Source: Gallionella sp.
Lineage (GTDB): Bacteria; Pseudomonadota; Gammaproteobacteria; Burkholderiales; Gallionellaceae
Assembly (NCBI GenBank): GCA_004298605.1
Contig: SCPW01000013.1
Coordinates: 1-18,965, forward strand
Length of the DNA: 18,965 nt
Direction: 5' to 3'
Part shown: piece by piece, positions 17,486 to 18,965 of the stretch
How the letters are laid out: each line of letters begins with the position of its first letter
Position numbering within the stretch: position 1 is the stretch's first letter
Translations under genes and position numbers: made by a program
The notes under the pieces: model-generated
Seen by the model: only the letters and a program-made list of their open reading frames with translations
What the model was told of the DNA's origin: nothing
The model's database searches: none

Positions 17486-17586
17486 TTTAATTACCTCTTG
17501 TTAAGGGGCCAACTACAATTGGTCAGCCGATTCTTATACTGCAAAACTACGACAACCCCACAAACGAACCGTGCAGGGAACAACAA

Positions 17587-17898
17587 TTAACGCAACTTGA
17601 TTTCTACATCCACACCTGCTGGCAGATCCAGCTTCATCAGCGCATCTACTGTCTTATCGGTAGGGTCAACGATGTCCATCAAACGCAGATGGGTGCGAAT
17701 CTCAAACTGATCGCGTGAAGTCTTGTTGACGTGCGGGGAACGCAACACGTCGAAGCGCTCGATCTTGGTTGGCAACGGCACCGGGCCATTCACGACCGCA
17801 CCGGTACGCTTTGCGGTCTCAACGATCTGCGCCGCCGACTGGTCGATCAAGCGATAGTCAAACGCCTTGAGGCGAATGCGAATTTTTTGACTTTGCAT
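17587..17898 (-). CDS. rpsJ: 30S ribosomal protein S10
   Basis: A head protein that also serves as NusE in antitermination with NusB and as a link to NusG. The 103-residue product (E. coli 103) begins [20 protein letters not shown]. It shows [22 protein letters not shown] and [20 protein letters not shown]. The frame opens five codons earlier, but ATG 17898 matches the family. It is the first gene of the S10 operon, behind the promoter and leader at 17918-18018. Confidence 0.99.
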   Translation of the reverse strand: MQSQKIRIRLKAFDYRLIDQSAAQIVETAKRTGAVVNGPVPLPTKIERFDVLRSPHVNKTSRDQFEIRTHLRLMDIVDPTDKTVDALMKLDLPAGVDVEIKLR

Positions 17899-17917
17899 AA
17901 TTTTCTCTTGCATTTAC

Positions 17918-17980
17918 GCGGCAATGCCGCTAATTAAAGAACAAAATCGCGTGGTTCTGACCGGTGACCGGAACCACGCG
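17918..17980 (-). promoter_or_regulatory. S10 operon leader with two hairpins, possible attenuator
   Basis: A perfect 10-base stem (CGCGTGGTTC 17948-17957 with GAACCACGCG 17971-17980) stands at the predicted 5' end of the transcript. In the direction of transcription it is followed by the T-rich ATTTTGTTCTTT. A second hairpin (GCGGC / GCCGC, 17918-17930) lies about 20 bases before the rpsJ ATG. The first could be an intrinsic terminator or attenuator, or a stabilising 5' hairpin. Confidence 0.5.
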
Positions 17981-17989
17981 AGGGCGCGC

Positions 17990-18018
17990 ATTTTAGACTT
18001 ACTCAACAATCTTTGCAA
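17990..18018 (-). promoter_or_regulatory. S10 operon promoter
   Basis: On the minus strand TTGCAA (18018-18013) is followed after exactly 17 bases by TAAAAT (17995-17990), five of six matches to the -10 consensus. The discriminator is the GC-rich GCGCGCCC. It lies between tuf and rpsJ and would start transcription near 17983. GC-rich discriminators are typical of promoters repressed by ppGpp and DksA. It suggests S10 is transcribed separately as well as possibly by read-through from tuf. Confidence 0.7.
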
Positions 18019-18028
18019 CAACTAAATC

Positions 18029-18097
18029 GGGGAAGGGAGAAGAGTGAAGTGAGAAGGGTTTAACCCTTCCCTCTTCCCCCTTACCCCTTCTCATTTC
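18029..18097. repeat. Polypurine/polypyrimidine imperfect inverted repeat downstream of tuf
   Basis: A purine-rich arm (18029-18060) and a pyrimidine-rich arm (18061-18097) meet at a perfect palindrome AAGGGTTTAACCCTT (18054-18068). The outer parts pair imperfectly, about 19 of 25 positions. It begins 2 bases after the tuf stop and ends about 11 bases before the S10 promoter -35. It may act as the tuf transcript end, though no T-run follows. Its style resembles the element at 7036-7104. Confidence 0.5.
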
Positions 18098-18098
18098 C

Positions 18099-18965
18099 TT
18101 ACTCGATAATCTTCGCCACCACGCCCGCGCCGACGGTGCGGCCACCTTCGCGGATCGCGAAGCGCAGGCCTTCTTCCATCGCGATCGGGTTGATCAGGTT
18201 GACGGTGATGCTGACGTTGTCGCCGGGCATGACCATTTCGGTGCCCGCCGGCAGTTCGACCGCGCCGGTCACGTCGGTGGTGCGGAAGTAGAACTGCGGG
18301 CGATAGCCCTGGAAGAACGGGGTGTGGCGACCGCCTTCGTCTTTGCCCAGCACGTATATCTCGGCGGTGAATTTTGTGTGCGGCTTGATCGAGCCGGGTT
18401 TGCACAGCACTTGGCCGCGCTCGACTTCTTCGCGCTTGGTGCCGCGCAGCAGCACGCCGACGTTGTCGCCAGCCTGGCCCTGGTCGAGCAGTTTGCGGAA
18501 CATTTCGACGCCGGTGCAGGTGGTCTTGAGCGTCGGTTTGATGCCGACGATTTCGAGTTCTTCGCCGACTTTGACTACGCCGCGCTCGATACGGCCGGTT
18601 ACCACGGTGCCGCGACCGGAGATGGAGAATACGTCTTCTACCGGCATCAGGAAGGTGCCGTCCAGGGCGCGCTTCGGTTCGGGGATGTAGCTGTCCAGCG
18701 CATCGGCCAGGCGGAAGATGGCGGGCTCGCCCAAGTCGCTCTGGTCGCCTTGCAGCGCTTTAAGCGCGGAGCCTTTGATGATGGGGATGTCGTCGCCGGG
18801 GAAGTCGTATTTGCTGAGCAGTTCGCGCAGTTCCATTTCGACCAGTTCGAGCAGCTCTTCGTCGTCGACCATGTCGCATTTGTTCATGAATACGACGATG
18901 TAGGGCACACCGACCTGGCGCGCCAGCAAAATATGTTCGCGGGTTTGCGGCATCGGGCCGTCGGC
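18099..18965 (-). CDS. tuf: Elongation factor Tu, C-terminal part
   Basis: The GTPase that brings aminoacyl-tRNA to the ribosome. The gene runs off the right edge. The 288 residues present begin [17 protein letters not shown], corresponding to about residue 108 of the usual 396. Seen: the G4 motif NKCD, the G5 motif GSAL, domain 2 with [19 protein letters not shown], and domain 3 with [24 protein letters not shown]. The end [17 protein letters not shown] is canonical. GC content and G/C-ending codons look higher than in the ribosomal genes beside it. This position before rpsJ is that of the str-operon tuf copy. Confidence 0.98.
   Translation of the reverse strand, partial: ADGPMPQTREHILLARQVGVPYIVVFMNKCDMVDDEELLELVEMELRELLSKYDFPGDDIPIIKGSALKALQGDQSDLGEPAIFRLADALDSYIPEPKRALDGTFLMPVEDVFSISGRGTVVTGRIERGVVKVGEELEIVGIKPTLKTTCTGVEMFRKLLDQGQAGDNVGVLLRGTKREEVERGQVLCKPGSIKPHTKFTAEIYVLGKDEGGRHTPFFQGYRPQFYFRTTDVTGAVELPAGTEMVMPGDNVSITVNLINPIAMEEGLRFAIREGGRTVGAGVVAKIIE

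Noticed and set aside
17948..17980. A terminator for tuf in the tuf-rpsJ gap
   Set aside because: The hairpin lies downstream of the S10 promoter, so it belongs to the S10 leader and would not simply end the tuf transcript before that promoter.
1..18965. An undescribed defence, mobile or biosynthetic system
   Set aside because: Apart from intergenic gaps, the window is accounted for by conserved core genes. No integrase, transposase, toxin-antitoxin pair, CRISPR repeat or unknown gene cluster is present.

Overview
The window is a core housekeeping segment of a betaproteobacterial chromosome. The gene order tuf, S10, spc (with infA between secY and rpmJ), alpha is the arrangement usual in Betaproteobacteria. 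The ribosomal proteins read as close relatives of Nitrosomonadales proteins, and the lipopolysaccharide genes waaC and waaA show a Gram-negative envelope. A Gallionellaceae-like or Nitrosomonas-like host is my best guess, from remembered sequences rather than a search. Moderately high GC, many ATGA/TGATG/TAATG stop-start overlaps and near-complete coding density fit a compact free-living genome.

Layout. On the left, a partial sugar-phosphate transferase gene of the WecA/MraY type (1-432, minus) diverges from a waaC-waaA pair (549-2797, plus) that makes the LPS inner core. waaA converges on cysK (2861-3835, minus), with a small multi-stem repeat between them. A strong two-way terminator (3869-3894) separates cysK from the end of a long minus-strand ribosomal cluster that fills 3961-18965. 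In transcription order (right to left) this cluster is tuf (partial), then rpsJ rplC rplD rplW rplB rpsS rplV rpsC rplP rpmC rpsQ (S10), then rplN rplX rplE rpsN rpsH rplF rplR rpsE rpmD rplO secY infA rpmJ (spc), then rpsM rpsK rpsD rpoA rplQ (alpha).

Regulation visible in the sequence. A promoter-like element sits at each classical operon boundary: TTGCAA-17-TAAAAT before rpsJ, TTGCGT-16-TATAAT before rplN, and an extended -10 TGATATAAT before rpsM. The first two have GC-rich discriminators and are followed by leaders with hairpins. The third has a leader of only about 22 nt, which leaves no room for an E. coli-type S4 pseudoknot. Two imperfect polypurine/polypyrimidine inverted repeats sit in gaps of the cluster (infA/rpmJ and tuf/rpsJ).

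How the genes work together: the cluster supplies 23 ribosomal proteins, EF-Tu, IF-1, the RNA polymerase alpha subunit and the SecY translocon channel. The flanking genes serve cysteine synthesis and LPS or surface-glycan assembly. I see no tRNA, rRNA, CRISPR array, insertion sequence, phage gene or defence system. No new multi-gene system is apparent. The points worth checking are regulatory sites, dispersed repeats and a four-cysteine S4 protein.
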